A DNA stretch of 64,000 nucleotides from Phormidium ambiguum IAM M-71. Its GTDB lineage: Bacteria > Cyanobacteriota > Cyanobacteriia > Cyanobacteriales > Aerosakkonemataceae. The translations under genes were made by a program, and so were the position numbers. The stretch spans positions 186,001 through 250,000 of the forward strand of contig NZ_MRCE01000006.1 in NCBI RefSeq assembly GCF_001904725.1, read 5' to 3'. How positions within the stretch are numbered: the first letter of the stretch is position 1; each line of letters opens with the position of its first letter. Below the pieces are notes generated by a model. It searched no databases. It saw nothing but the letters and a program-made list of their open reading frames with translations, and was not told where the DNA came from. Below are positions 24,934 to 35,140 of this stretch, piece by piece.

Positions 24934-26271
24934 ATGGAAAATTTGCAAGCTGCGATCGCTACTGCAACATTTGTTGGTGTGATTTTCTTAGTCATGACTG
25001 AGTGGATACATCTAACAATCGCAGCATTTTTAGGTGCATTGCTTTTAGTTTTATTCAATGTCATGACCTTAAATGAAGCCATTGGATATATCAGCCAAAG
25101 TCATGGAACTTTGGGTTTATTCTTTGGGGTTATGGTATTAGTCAGAGCTTTTGAACCCACGAAAATTTTTGATTATTTAGCAACGCAAATTGTTCTGTTA
25201 GCTAAAGGTAAAGGCAATCGCTTGTTGTTGGGTATTGTAGCGATTACTACTCCTATTTGCGCCTTTTTACCAAACGCCACAACGGTAATGTTACTAGCAC
25301 CTTTACTTCCACCAATGGCAGAGGAAGTAGGAGTAGATTTTGTTCCTTTGCTAATTTTAATGGTATTTATTGCTAATAGTGCTGGATTATTAACTATTGT
25401 TGGCGATCCAGCTACTTTTATTGTCGGTGATGCAGTAAATATTAGCTTTACAGATTACCTAACTCGCTTAAGTTTAGGTGGTGTAATTGCGGTACTTACA
25501 GTAGTCGCTACTTTACCATTTTTATTCCGCAAAATTTGGCATAAAAAATTGGATGATTTAGAACACTTACCCCATCCACAAATTAATCATCCTCGCGTTT
25601 TAGCTGTAGGAAGTTTGATTATAGCTTTTGTTTTAGTATTTTTCATAGTTGGCGAAAGTTTACCGATTCCTCTTTCTCCGGCTACGGTTGCTTTGTTAGG
25701 TGCAGCTTTAGCTTTACTACTTTCTCATCACAGCAAGATAGATACAGTAAACCATATTTTGCGTGATGTAGATTGGAGTACATTGATATTTTTTATGTGT
25801 ATTTTTGTCTTAATTGGTGGCTTGGAAAAAACTGGAGTCGTGAGTAGTTTATCAGGAATTTTAGCTGTAGTTTTAGGAAAAAATATTGCTTTGGCTTCAA
25901 TAATTATTCTATTTTTAGTTGGCTTACTATCTAGCGTTGTACCTAATATTCCTTTGGTAGTGGCAATGGTGCCATTGCTCAAACAATATTTAGTTAATGT
26001 GGGTTTAGCTGCACCAGAAGTACTTTCACCTACTTTTTCTGGACAATTTCCTGTGGAAGTTTTGCCGTTATTTTATGCGATGATGTTTGGTGCAACTTTA
26101 GGCGGAAATGGCACTTTAGTTGGAGCTTCTTCTAATATTGTGGCGGCTGGAATTTCGGAATTACATGGTCGCCGGATATCTTTTAAAAAGTTTTTGCATT
26201 ATGGGATTCCGGTGATGATTTTACAATTAATCACGGCGGCTGTATATGTAATTATTCGGTTTTTAATTTAA
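24934..26271 (+). CDS. SLC13/ArsB-superfamily ion permease
   Basis: A 445-residue inner-membrane transporter with 10-12 hydrophobic helices. It carries the superfamily's repeated motifs: FLPNATTVMLLAPLLPP near 110, IVGDPATFIVGD near 150, VPNIPLVVAMVPLL near 340, and GATLGGNGTLVGASSN near 385. Members move sodium with dicarboxylates, or act as arsenite pumps or Na+/H+ antiporters. The substrate cannot be told. It follows the USP-like gene. Confidence 0.8.
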   Translation: MENLQAAIATATFVGVIFLVMTEWIHLTIAAFLGALLLVLFNVMTLNEAIGYISQSHGTLGLFFGVMVLVRAFEPTKIFDYLATQIVLLAKGKGNRLLLGIVAITTPICAFLPNATTVMLLAPLLPPMAEEVGVDFVPLLILMVFIANSAGLLTIVGDPATFIVGDAVNISFTDYLTRLSLGGVIAVLTVVATLPFLFRKIWHKKLDDLEHLPHPQINHPRVLAVGSLIIAFVLVFFIVGESLPIPLSPATVALLGAALALLLSHHSKIDTVNHILRDVDWSTLIFFMCIFVLIGGLEKTGVVSSLSGILAVVLGKNIALASIIILFLVGLLSSVVPNIPLVVAMVPLLKQYLVNVGLAAPEVLSPTFSGQFPVEVLPLFYAMMFGATLGGNGTLVGASSNIVAAGISELHGRRISFKKFLHYGIPVMILQLITAAVYVIIRFLI

Positions 26272-26279
26272 TAGTAATT

Positions 26280-26486
26280 TCAAGCATCTTGCCTATCTTT
26301 AGGGTTAACATCAGGGGGGAAAATAAATAATTCTTTTCCCTGTTGTTTGGCTTTGCGATGGAGTGCGATCGCATCTTTTAATTGATGGAACGTAATGGGA
26401 ACCCATTGTTCCTTATAATAATAAACAACGACTCTACTTTTGGCATACTCCTTGATCGGTAATGAATTGCACCAAGGAAATTTCAT
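26280..26486 (-). CDS. Small hypothetical protein
   Basis: A 68-residue basic protein with an ATG at 26486 and aromatic-rich middle (VVVYYYKEQWVPI). It runs convergent with the permease gene, 8 bp between stops. No family recognised. Confidence 0.5.
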   Translation of the reverse strand: MKFPWCNSLPIKEYAKSRVVVYYYKEQWVPITFHQLKDAIALHRKAKQQGKELFIFPPDVNPKDRQDA

Positions 26487-26705
26487 TGTTTATTACCTCT
26501 ATTATCTCCTCCTACATGACAATTATCGTTTCTGATTTATTTTGAGAAAACTGTCAACAGTGATATATCTTTTAGAGTATAAAGTATCTTTTATGTGCTA
26601 ATAAAAAGTAAAAAACTGACGACTTGCCTAATTTAGCCGTCAGTAAAAGAGAGGAGGTTAGATTTTGATGAGTAGATGAAAACAGGACACGCTGTAAATC
26701 TAAAC

Positions 26706-26909
26706 TTAATATCCGATAAAGTGCAGTACGTCGCGTAACACGCTATATCCGGCTAAATCCCAAAGTAAATAAGCTAAAAAGCCAATCATCGCTAAACGAC
26801 CGTTCCACAGTTCGGCTTGAGGATTCCAGCCAAATAGGAAAGCATTGCGGTCTTTACCGTTATATGCAGTAGCTACGGGTGGTAAATCGGTAGGAGTGCG
26901 AGTTTCCAT
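26706..26909 (-). CDS. High-light-inducible protein (one-helix CAB-like)
   Basis: A 67-residue protein with the chlorophyll-binding motif ELWNGRLAMIGF and one transmembrane helix. Such Hlip/Scp proteins bind chlorophyll and protect photosystem II and pigment synthesis under light stress. The C-terminal helix extension (YSVLRDVLHFIGY) is longer than in the smallest members. A single gene, ATG at 26909. Confidence 0.85.
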   Translation of the reverse strand: METRTPTDLPPVATAYNGKDRNAFLFGWNPQAELWNGRLAMIGFLAYLLWDLAGYSVLRDVLHFIGY

Positions 26910-27286
26910 GCTTAACAGTCCTTAATAATTGCTTACACACTCATACTATCTACCGTTAAATACTCGGTAGTCTGTCTTGAGACACAGAGATTAGACTATC
27001 TTAGGGTCGATATTAAATAGTTTTATTTTATGAAAAATTCTACCTAGAGAAAGTTAGAAAATACTTAATTGATTACTTGGTATTTTATTTGACAAGTTAG
27101 TTGATTGAAAAACAAGTCAAATTTTTTATTTATTAACTTTTTACGTATAAGTTCAGACCTGAGAGAGATGATTTTGCTACTCGTATTCAGCGACTCTAAT
27201 CGATATGGCATTACTTTTTGCTAAAGTATAAAGCTTTTTAGCTGTTTCACTTTTATAGCCTTTATAGAAGTGTAATAGCATATTCG
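26910..27286. promoter_or_regulatory. Divergent spacer between Hlip and repeat-protein genes
   Basis: AT-rich, with no open frame of note. It must hold the promoters for both divergent genes. I see no clear repeats or operators in it. Confidence 0.3.
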
Positions 27287-27307
27287 TTGGGAAAGGAAAT
27301 AGTATCT

Positions 27308-30300
27308 ATGATTGAAATTTTGAATATGCAGTTGGGATTAAATCAGCTGTCATTTTGGTTGGCTCAAATAGTAACACCAGTTACTCCTACAACACCAGTA
27401 GTTGCTCCAGAAAGAGCAGCATTGGTATTTTCGGGGCCACAGTTTTTCGCAGCTTTAATTTCTGGGGTATTAATTGCGTTTGCTTTTCAATTTCTATTAA
27501 CTAATTTTGGTGTAGCTTTTTTATTAGGACGTGAATCAAGCTCTGATTCCGATCGCAATCGTAATGATGAGTCAGATAGCTTAGGCACTACAGTCAAAAA
27601 AATTAGTTGGTGGATTGGATTAGCCACATTAATAACTGTTAGTTTAGCAGTATTAGGTGCTACTTACTTAGCAGTAAAATTAAGCTTAGTTACCAGCCCA
27701 ATTTTAGGAGCAATTATTGGCTTAACAATTTGGGGAGCATACTTATTATTACTAGTTTGGGCTAGTTCTAGCGCAGTAGGTTCTTTAATTGGTTCAGTAA
27801 TTAATACTGCTACTTCTGGTTTTCAATCAATTGTTGGTACTGCTGCTGCTGCAATAGGTGCCAAAGCTACTTCTAATCAAATTGTTTCTACTGCTGAAGC
27901 TGCTGCGGCTGCGGTGGGAAGACAAATTGGTAGCGCGGTCGATCCGCTTACTATCAGAGAAAACTTAGAAGATTATTTGCAAACTTTACGTCCGCCAGAA
28001 TTGGATTTACCAAGAATCAGACGGGAGTTTGAAAATGTACTCAACGATCCACAATTAGCAGCTGTTGCAGGTAGCGAAGGATTAAGCAAAATTAACCGTC
28101 AAACTTTTGTAGATTTGGTGGGAAATAATACTGCACTTTCTAAGCGAGATGTGAATCGGATTGTCGATACATTAGAGGATTCTTGGAAGCAAGCAGTTAA
28201 TAAATTAAATCCCCAGCGTGATGTGATGGGTGAATTAGTTAATTATCTGAAATCTGCTCAAACTAAAGAATTGCGATCGCCAGAATTAAATCAAAAACTT
28301 GACGTATTAATTTCTGAAATGCGTCAACAAAAACAAAATACGCAAGAACAAACCGAAAAAACTCCTGGTTTCATGCAGCAAGCAGTACAATATGGCATGA
28401 ACACAGCAATGGGAGTATTGTTAGGTAGAACTGACCTTTCCGATTTGGATATTGAAGCAATTTTAAATCGGTTAAAGGATACTAAAGATCGAGTTGCTAG
28501 CGGCGCAAGTCAAGTTACTTCTCAGGTAAGAGATAACGTTCCGGCACTTCCTCCCAGCACACCTAATACTATTAGGTTGGATGTGGAAAATTATCTGTTA
28601 AATTCTTATTCTTGGCACTTCAACCGGGAAACAATCAAACATGAATTTAGACAGCTAATTTATGATACTGAAGCCGATTCGGGTGCTGTACGTCGCCAAT
28701 TGGAAAGATTAAGTCGATCGGACTTTATGAATTTACTGCAACAAAGAGACGATCTTACTCCTGTTCGCAGAAATGAAATTGCCGATCAATTAGAAGCAAT
28801 TCGTTTGGATGTGCTGGCTCAAGTACAAAAAATAGAAGGAACAGAATACAATCAAGATGTTCGTACTAGAGTAGAAAGTTACCTGCGAAATACTGGAAAA
28901 GATGAATTAAATCCAGAAGGAATTAAGCGCGATTTTCGCACTTTAATTGACGATCCACAGGCGGGGTACGAACAATTACGAGATCGCCTTTCTCACTTCG
29001 ATCGTGATACCTTTGTGCAACTCCTCAGTCAGCGAAAAGATCTTACTCAAGAAGATGCAGAAAGAATAGTTAGCGATTTAGAAAATACCCGCAATTCTGT
29101 ACTTGCTCAAGCGCAAAAAGTTCAAGAACAAGCTAAAGCGCAAGTTGAAGCATTGTGGCTGAATTTAGAATCTTACTTGCGGAATACTGGTAAGGAAGAA
29201 TTGAATCCCGACTCCATTAAACGCGAGTTAAATATTCTCTTAAGTAATCCCAATGCTGCATTACCTTTAATTCGTGCTAGATTGTCACGTTTCGATCGAG
29301 ATACACTGGTAAAATTGCTCAGTCAGCGTCGAGATTTGAGCGAAGAACAAGCAAATCAAATTATCGATCAAGTGCAATCAACTTGGAGTGGCGTAACTCA
29401 TGCACCGCAAATCGCAGTAGATAAAACTAAAGAACAATACGATCGCGTGACAAATGCGATCGCAGATTATCTGCGAAACACTGGCAAAGATGAACTCAAT
29501 CCCGAAGGAATTAAACGAGATTTTGCCAAACTATTTGCTAATCCTCAAGAAGGATCGATCGCACTGCGCGAAAGATTATCTCAAGTCGATCGAGATACAC
29601 TTGTAAAACTACTCAGTCAACGTCAAGATTTGAGCGAAGAACAAGTAAATCAAGTCATCGATCAAATCCAAGATAATATTCGCAGTATTGTTAGAGCACC
29701 GCGCCGATTAGCACAAAGAACTCAAGCCAAAGTAGCAGATTTCCAAGCTACTTTAGAAGATTACTTGCGGAATACTGGCAAAGATGCTTTAAATCCCGAA
29801 GGTATCAAGCGAGATATATCTTTGTTGCTTCACGATCCGCGTACAGGAATGGATAGTTTAGGCGATCGCATTTCTCAGATCGATCGAGATACAGCAATTA
29901 AATTGTTGTCACAACGTCCTGATATTTCGGAAGCTGAAGCAACCAGAATCGTCGATCAAATTATCTCCGTGCGCGATCAGTTTGTCGAACAAGTGCGGAG
30001 TATTCAACGCCGGATTCAAGATGTAATTGACAGCATTTTTGCCCGGATTCGCAACTATTTAAACTCGCTCGATCGACCAGAACTCAACTACGATGGAATT
30101 AAGCGAGATGTGCGTAAATTGTTTGACGATCCGCAAGCTGGATTTGATGCCATACGCGATCGACTCAGCCACTTTAACCGCGATACCGCAGTCGCCATCC
30201 TGAGTTCCCGCGAAGATATCAGCGAAGCCGATGCTAACAGAATAGTCGATCAAATTGAAAGTGCTCGTAACACCGTCCTGCAACGCGCCGAACGCATCCA

Positions 30301-30466
30301 AAAAGAAGCGCAATATCGCGTTGAAGAAGTGAAGCGACAAGCCGCAAAAAGCGCCGAAGAAACTCGCAAAGCCGCCCGAAACGCCGCTTGGTGGCTATTC
30401 GGTACCGCCTTTGTTTCCGCTATTTGCGCCGCCGTCGCTGGCTTCATTGCCGTTCCCAGTCTTTAA
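27308..30466 (+). CDS. Membrane protein with seven helical tandem repeats
   Basis: A 1,052-residue protein from the ATG at 27308, which follows GGGAAAGGAAA. Three N-terminal membrane helices (about 40-60, 95-120, 128-150) precede seven repeats of roughly 80-100 residues between about 220 and 1010. The repeat pattern is YLRNTGKDELNPEGIKRD, RDRLS.FDRDT, LLSQR and a RIVDQIE helix. A last TM helix near the C-terminus ends the protein. The repeats are mainly helical and probably lie on one side of the membrane. Function unknown. Confidence 0.75.
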   Translation: MIEILNMQLGLNQLSFWLAQIVTPVTPTTPVVAPERAALVFSGPQFFAALISGVLIAFAFQFLLTNFGVAFLLGRESSSDSDRNRNDESDSLGTTVKKISWWIGLATLITVSLAVLGATYLAVKLSLVTSPILGAIIGLTIWGAYLLLLVWASSSAVGSLIGSVINTATSGFQSIVGTAAAAIGAKATSNQIVSTAEAAAAAVGRQIGSAVDPLTIRENLEDYLQTLRPPELDLPRIRREFENVLNDPQLAAVAGSEGLSKINRQTFVDLVGNNTALSKRDVNRIVDTLEDSWKQAVNKLNPQRDVMGELVNYLKSAQTKELRSPELNQKLDVLISEMRQQKQNTQEQTEKTPGFMQQAVQYGMNTAMGVLLGRTDLSDLDIEAILNRLKDTKDRVASGASQVTSQVRDNVPALPPSTPNTIRLDVENYLLNSYSWHFNRETIKHEFRQLIYDTEADSGAVRRQLERLSRSDFMNLLQQRDDLTPVRRNEIADQLEAIRLDVLAQVQKIEGTEYNQDVRTRVESYLRNTGKDELNPEGIKRDFRTLIDDPQAGYEQLRDRLSHFDRDTFVQLLSQRKDLTQEDAERIVSDLENTRNSVLAQAQKVQEQAKAQVEALWLNLESYLRNTGKEELNPDSIKRELNILLSNPNAALPLIRARLSRFDRDTLVKLLSQRRDLSEEQANQIIDQVQSTWSGVTHAPQIAVDKTKEQYDRVTNAIADYLRNTGKDELNPEGIKRDFAKLFANPQEGSIALRERLSQVDRDTLVKLLSQRQDLSEEQVNQVIDQIQDNIRSIVRAPRRLAQRTQAKVADFQATLEDYLRNTGKDALNPEGIKRDISLLLHDPRTGMDSLGDRISQIDRDTAIKLLSQRPDISEAEATRIVDQIISVRDQFVEQVRSIQRRIQDVIDSIFARIRNYLNSLDRPELNYDGIKRDVRKLFDDPQAGFDAIRDRLSHFNRDTAVAILSSREDISEADANRIVDQIESARNTVLQRAERIQKEAQYRVEEVKRQAAKSAEETRKAARNAAWWLFGTAFVSAICAAVAGFIAVPSL

Positions 30467-30580
30467 TCTTTTAAATTTTGGATTTACGATTTGTCCCGTC
30501 TTATAAACACGCGACTTGCTACCAAAAATCGGTTCATCCAAAATCTAAAATCTCCCGTTATTGAAACATAGAACAAATAA

Positions 30581-30612
30581 AAAATGTCTCTCTAAAGAGA
30601 GACATTTTTTAT
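30581..30612 (+). terminator. Intrinsic terminator
   Basis: AATGTCTCTCT and AGAGAGACATT form a strong stem followed by T-rich sequence, 115 bp after the repeat-protein gene. The remaining spacer up to 31003 is AT-rich with no gene seen. Confidence 0.8.
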
Positions 30613-31003
30613 TTATTAGTTTTATTTATTATTTACTGGTTATTAATTATTTGTAAATTATTGATTTTCTGCGAATTACCCTGTTTTTTATCTACCTTTG
30701 GATAGATGATTAGAGAATACAGTAAATTTGAGCTTACAAATCAACGGTAAATCATAAAATACTGATTTTTGGATGTATGGGTTATAGCAAGTAAATTAAC
30801 TACTTTCAATAAGTTCGATATTAAATCCGGGAAATTTCCCTAAAATTATGGAAAATAAGGAGATAATTTTTTACCCTAAAAACTCCTAGTTTGTATAAGT
30901 TTAAATAGATTTAAGTCACAAGTTATTAGTGAGACAGATCACACTAAATAAATATTTACAAATCAATAATTGTTTCCGTATTAAGTAAAATTTCGGGTGT
31001 ATT

Positions 31004-32953
31004 ATGGTAATAAAGCTGCATCACAGCTATTGGGAAGATGACAGTTATCGGCTAATGCAACCGAAGAAATTAGAATTGACTCAAACAAACACTAGGAAAA
31101 TTGCAGAAAACGCTAACCTAGATTATACAAATCCTATTTCTTGGCACCAACAAATGGAACAAGTCGTTAATGATGAAACAAGGGTGTCCGTTTTTCCATC
31201 TACTAGAAATTCAAACAAACACAAAGGAATGTTACTTCCTCAGTCTACTTTACAAGAACTACAATTATATAAGTCTGAAATTGAATGGAATTACCCAATA
31301 GGAGAAGCAGCAAAAACTTTTCAGGCTAACCCTGTACTTCCGGGTGTAATAATTGTTCAAGACCGCAAGTTTGTGGGGGTAGTTTCCCGGCGGCTATTTT
31401 ATGAATATATGAGCCGTCCTCATAGTTGGCAGTTATTTTCTAAATTACCCATAAATGCTATTTACCAATTAAGTAAAAAAGAAACTATAATATTACCGAT
31501 TAATACTCCAATTGTAACAGCGGCGAAACAGTGTTTACAGCGACCGCCAGAACTACTCTATGAACCTATTGCTGTGGAAAATCAACAAGGCGAATATCAA
31601 ATATTAGACGTGCATCATTTAATGACAGCACAATCAGACATTCACGAATCATTAACAACAGCACTTGTACAAGCGGAAGTCAAATATCGTTGTATTTTTG
31701 AAAATGCTGTTGATGGAATTTTCCAGACATCACCAGACGGCAAATATATTAACGTTAATCCAGCCTTGGCGCGTATCTATGGATACGACTCGCCAGAGGA
31801 GATGATTAGTATGGTAACTAATATAGGCTCTCAAGTTTATGTTGAGCCTAACCGCCGGACTGAATTTGTGGCGGCTCTGAAAAATTTTGGGTCAATTTCT
31901 CAGTTTGAATCACTTGTATATCGTCGAGATCATAGTATTATTTGGATTTCGGAAAGTGCGCGTGCCGTTTATAGCGATGATGGCAGATTACTGTATTACG
32001 AAGGCACAGTTGAAGACATTACAGAGCGCAAACAAGCTGAAGCAGCATTGCGTCATTCCGAAGCGAAACTGAGAAAACAAGCAACAGAATTAGCCGCAAC
32101 GTTGCATCAATTAAGACAAACCCAATCACAACTAATCCAAACCGAAAAAATGTCAACATTGGGTCAATTGTTGGCTGGGGTAGCTCATGAAATTAACAAT
32201 CCAGTAAATTCGATTTCTAATAACTTGCCCCATTTAATCCAATATGTGCAAGGGTTAATCGAATTATTAGCAATTTACGATCGAAATTTTCACGAAGAAA
32301 CAGCAGAAATTAAGGCGAAAAAAAATGAAATAGACTTCGATTACATTCAGGAAGATTTGCCACAAATTATGTCGGCGATGTCAGTTGGAACGGAAAGAAT
32401 CCGAGAAATTGCTTTGAGTTTACGCAATTTCTCCCGCATGGATGAAGGGAAAAAGAAATTCGCAGATATTCACAAAGGAATAGAGAGTACATTATTGATT
32501 TTACATCATCGATTGAAAGCAAAAGGCGATCGACCAGAAATTCAAATCGTTAAAAATTATGGAGAAATACCCCCAATCAAATGCGCGTTGGGACAACTGA
32601 GCCAAGTATTTATCAATTTGTTAGGTAACTCTATTGATGCCTTAGAACAAAGAATCGAAGAGAACGATCCAGACCTGCCAGCCCCAACCATTTGGATTAG
32701 TACGGAACTGATTGATAACAATCGGATAAAAATTCGGATTGCTGATAACGGACAAGGGATTGCTGAAGAAAGTTTACATCAATTGTTTGAGCCTTTTTAT
32801 ACTACCAAACCTTTGGGTAAAGGTACAGGCTTAGGATTATCTATAAGTAAGCAAATCATCACAGAAAAACACGGGGGAAGAATAGAATGTCACTCAGCAC
32901 TGGGCGAAGGAGCAGAATTTTTAATTGAGCTTCCTCTCAGTCCACTAGAATAA
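31004..32953 (+). CDS. Soluble PAS sensor histidine kinase
   Basis: A 649-residue kinase without a transmembrane helix. An N-terminal region of about 240 residues (PVLPGVIIVQDRKFVGV) is of a type often attached to cyanobacterial kinases. A PAS/PAC domain spans about 225-345, a coiled coil follows, then a phospho-His box (GVAHEINNPVN near 390) and an ATPase domain with NLLGNSIDAL, DNGQGI and GTGLGLSIS. No regulator lies beside it. It precedes cnfR by 412 bp in the same orientation, with no evidence of functional linkage. Confidence 0.85.
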   Translation: MVIKLHHSYWEDDSYRLMQPKKLELTQTNTRKIAENANLDYTNPISWHQQMEQVVNDETRVSVFPSTRNSNKHKGMLLPQSTLQELQLYKSEIEWNYPIGEAAKTFQANPVLPGVIIVQDRKFVGVVSRRLFYEYMSRPHSWQLFSKLPINAIYQLSKKETIILPINTPIVTAAKQCLQRPPELLYEPIAVENQQGEYQILDVHHLMTAQSDIHESLTTALVQAEVKYRCIFENAVDGIFQTSPDGKYINVNPALARIYGYDSPEEMISMVTNIGSQVYVEPNRRTEFVAALKNFGSISQFESLVYRRDHSIIWISESARAVYSDDGRLLYYEGTVEDITERKQAEAALRHSEAKLRKQATELAATLHQLRQTQSQLIQTEKMSTLGQLLAGVAHEINNPVNSISNNLPHLIQYVQGLIELLAIYDRNFHEETAEIKAKKNEIDFDYIQEDLPQIMSAMSVGTERIREIALSLRNFSRMDEGKKKFADIHKGIESTLLILHHRLKAKGDRPEIQIVKNYGEIPPIKCALGQLSQVFINLLGNSIDALEQRIEENDPDLPAPTIWISTELIDNNRIKIRIADNGQGIAEESLHQLFEPFYTTKPLGKGTGLGLSISKQIITEKHGGRIECHSALGEGAEFLIELPLSPLE

Positions 32954-33365
32954 GAAATTGGTATCACAGTAATGTTTTGGTTGAAGTGCGATCGACAAAT
33001 AAATCTAATTGTTGTTCTTTCAGGTGATTTTCTATCTCTCCTCTCGGACGACTCCATGATTTTTCGGTTTGGTAAGTTAAAGAACGATACTAAGTTGAAC
33101 TTCCTCCCCTCATCCCTCTTGTGACAGTTTTGGATGCGAAATGTGGGCTTTAAGATTTCACAAAAGCTTAACCATTTTGCAGTGAGAAAGTTCAAAATGG
33201 ACAAAATTTTGATCGATCGGGTTAATAAAATATTGTTCAATTCAAATAAAAGTTAATCCTGTTCTTGTTTATTAACCTTAAACTAAGTTCGGGATTATAG
33301 AAATAATCTACAGTCAAGCGCAGATATTTTCTGAGTCAACTTCTCAAGATTGAACAAGCGATTTT
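32954..33365. promoter_or_regulatory. Spacer upstream of cnfR
   Basis: 412 bp without a convincing gene; one minus-strand frame overlaps the kinase end and looks spurious. It must hold the cnfR promoter. I do not find the motif arrays seen upstream of nifB and nifP. Confidence 0.3.
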
Positions 33366-34970
33366 ATGTCTTACGCTATTACTGGTAGTTGTATTCATTG
33401 CGATACTTGTCTTCCACTGTGTCCCACAGGCGCTATTAAAATTGTTGATGGTAAAGACTTCTGGATCGATCCAAGTCTATGTAATAACTGCAAAGGCTAT
33501 TACCCACAACCGCAGTGTGTTCTGGTTTGCCCAGTTGATTCTCCAATCCCGCTTCAAGCCAAAAAAGGCAGGTGTAAAGGAAGTAAGACAACGATTCCAA
33601 ATCCAGATCTATTTTCTAATGGCAAGACTAATTTCTTTGCTTCAGCTATTGTTGTTTGGGAACTGTGCAATATTCTAACACAACGCGGCTCTCTTCCTTG
33701 GCAGACAGATGCAACAGGAAAACTGTACTATCAACGTCAAGTCAACAATGGGCAGAGTTCAATTACTTTTCAAATTACGGATCGGCTTGATAATCAACAG
33801 CCTGTAATATTGGAAACATCGGATGCTTTAGCTACGCTCGAAACCTTTGATGTTCGGGCTGCCTGTACGCATTTGATTTATGCTGCTTATGCCACTTCTC
33901 TAGAACAACCCTGGCAGCAAGAGTTCATAATTAGCGATCGCCAAATTGAAACCTATTTAGGTTTAGATAAACGCAAAGATCTCAATAAAACCACAAAGCT
34001 AGCGTTGATTAAAAAACTTGTGCAACAGCCTTGCCAAATTGTTGTTAACATCAACTGGAATCAACAAGGTAAAGTGCCAGGATTTTCTCTGGAGAAAAGC
34101 CGCTTATGGCATTTACTAGAAGTACAAAACCACTTTCAAGAAGATGAACTTGGATGTAAACATCTAGTTGGATTAACATTCAAACTGAAAGCTGGGTTAT
34201 GGTCAAAATATTTTTTGAACAGAAACGGATATAAAAACGGCGCTGCTTTTTATCAATACGGAGCGTTACCAAAATCTTTACTAACCACAGTTACGACTAT
34301 TTGGCAGCAACATGAAGGTGCTGCACGTATTATGTTGTGGTTATTGTTTAAAACTAAGATGGGTCAAGAGCAGCGAATTACAGTACCAACATTGATGCGT
34401 GTAGCGTATGGCGAAACTAAATTAACTCAAATCTCTGCCCAATTAGACAGTCGAAAACGGTTACTCCGCACTTTTGAAAGCGATCTAGAAGTGCTAAATC
34501 ACTATGGCATCAAACCAATTTTCGATCCAATTACTTACCCAGCCGAAATTCAACCTCTGTGGGCTAAACTAGCTGACTTACCGGATGATGCAGAAGCGGC
34601 TTTAGAGTTTTGGATTAATGATGGCGAAAGCAATTGTCGGTTAACGGATGCTGCTCCCAGAGGCAAGTGGAATAAGTTAATGAATGCTCGCCTGCTCCGC
34701 TTTGAACTCCCAGATGATTGGCAGAAAAAATCTTCTAAGAAACCGAAACAAAAGCGCGATCGCAAACTAAACCACCAATTACCATTCCGATCTCAAATTG
34801 AACTCTCAGGGCAACAAATTGCATACGCAAGAAAAAAGCTTCAGTTGAGCCAACGCGCTTTAGCAGAGCAGATTGGCAAAAGCCAAAGTTGGGTGCGAGA
34901 TGTAGAAAGAGGTCGTTTTCAACCTACATTAAAAGATCGAGCAATCCTACGCCAGATATTGGAGATTTAG
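33366..34970 (+). CDS. cnfR: Nitrogenase transcriptional activator CnfR (PatB-type)
   Basis: A 534-residue protein combining an N-terminal ferredoxin-like domain (CIHCDTCLPLCP at about 9-20 and CNNCKGYYPQPQC then CP near 38-55) with a long central region and a C-terminal XRE-type helix-turn-helix (LSQRALAEQIGKSQSWV). This architecture defines CnfR/PatB, the activator of cyanobacterial nif genes under low oxygen; the Fe-S clusters are thought to sense oxygen. Its presence next to mod and nif genes supports the call. It is read opposite to modBC. Confidence 0.92.
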   Translation: MSYAITGSCIHCDTCLPLCPTGAIKIVDGKDFWIDPSLCNNCKGYYPQPQCVLVCPVDSPIPLQAKKGRCKGSKTTIPNPDLFSNGKTNFFASAIVVWELCNILTQRGSLPWQTDATGKLYYQRQVNNGQSSITFQITDRLDNQQPVILETSDALATLETFDVRAACTHLIYAAYATSLEQPWQQEFIISDRQIETYLGLDKRKDLNKTTKLALIKKLVQQPCQIVVNINWNQQGKVPGFSLEKSRLWHLLEVQNHFQEDELGCKHLVGLTFKLKAGLWSKYFLNRNGYKNGAAFYQYGALPKSLLTTVTTIWQQHEGAARIMLWLLFKTKMGQEQRITVPTLMRVAYGETKLTQISAQLDSRKRLLRTFESDLEVLNHYGIKPIFDPITYPAEIQPLWAKLADLPDDAEAALEFWINDGESNCRLTDAAPRGKWNKLMNARLLRFELPDDWQKKSSKKPKQKRDRKLNHQLPFRSQIELSGQQIAYARKKLQLSQRALAEQIGKSQSWVRDVERGRFQPTLKDRAILRQILEI

Positions 34971-35140
34971 TAGAGCGAAAACCTTTGCGATCGCTCTGTA
35001 ATAAATATCTGTACAAGTGGATTTTTGTTTAAAATTTGTAATCTTAAATATCAGTACTGAATGTCTGACTCGGAGTACAGAGTTTAACAGAACAAATAAT
35101 TTAGCGAATCGCATCATTATCAACTAAAACATCAGCTTTA

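Noticed and set aside
32890-33240. Minus-strand 116-codon frame before cnfR
   Set aside because: Overlaps the kinase 3' end, no family and no good start.
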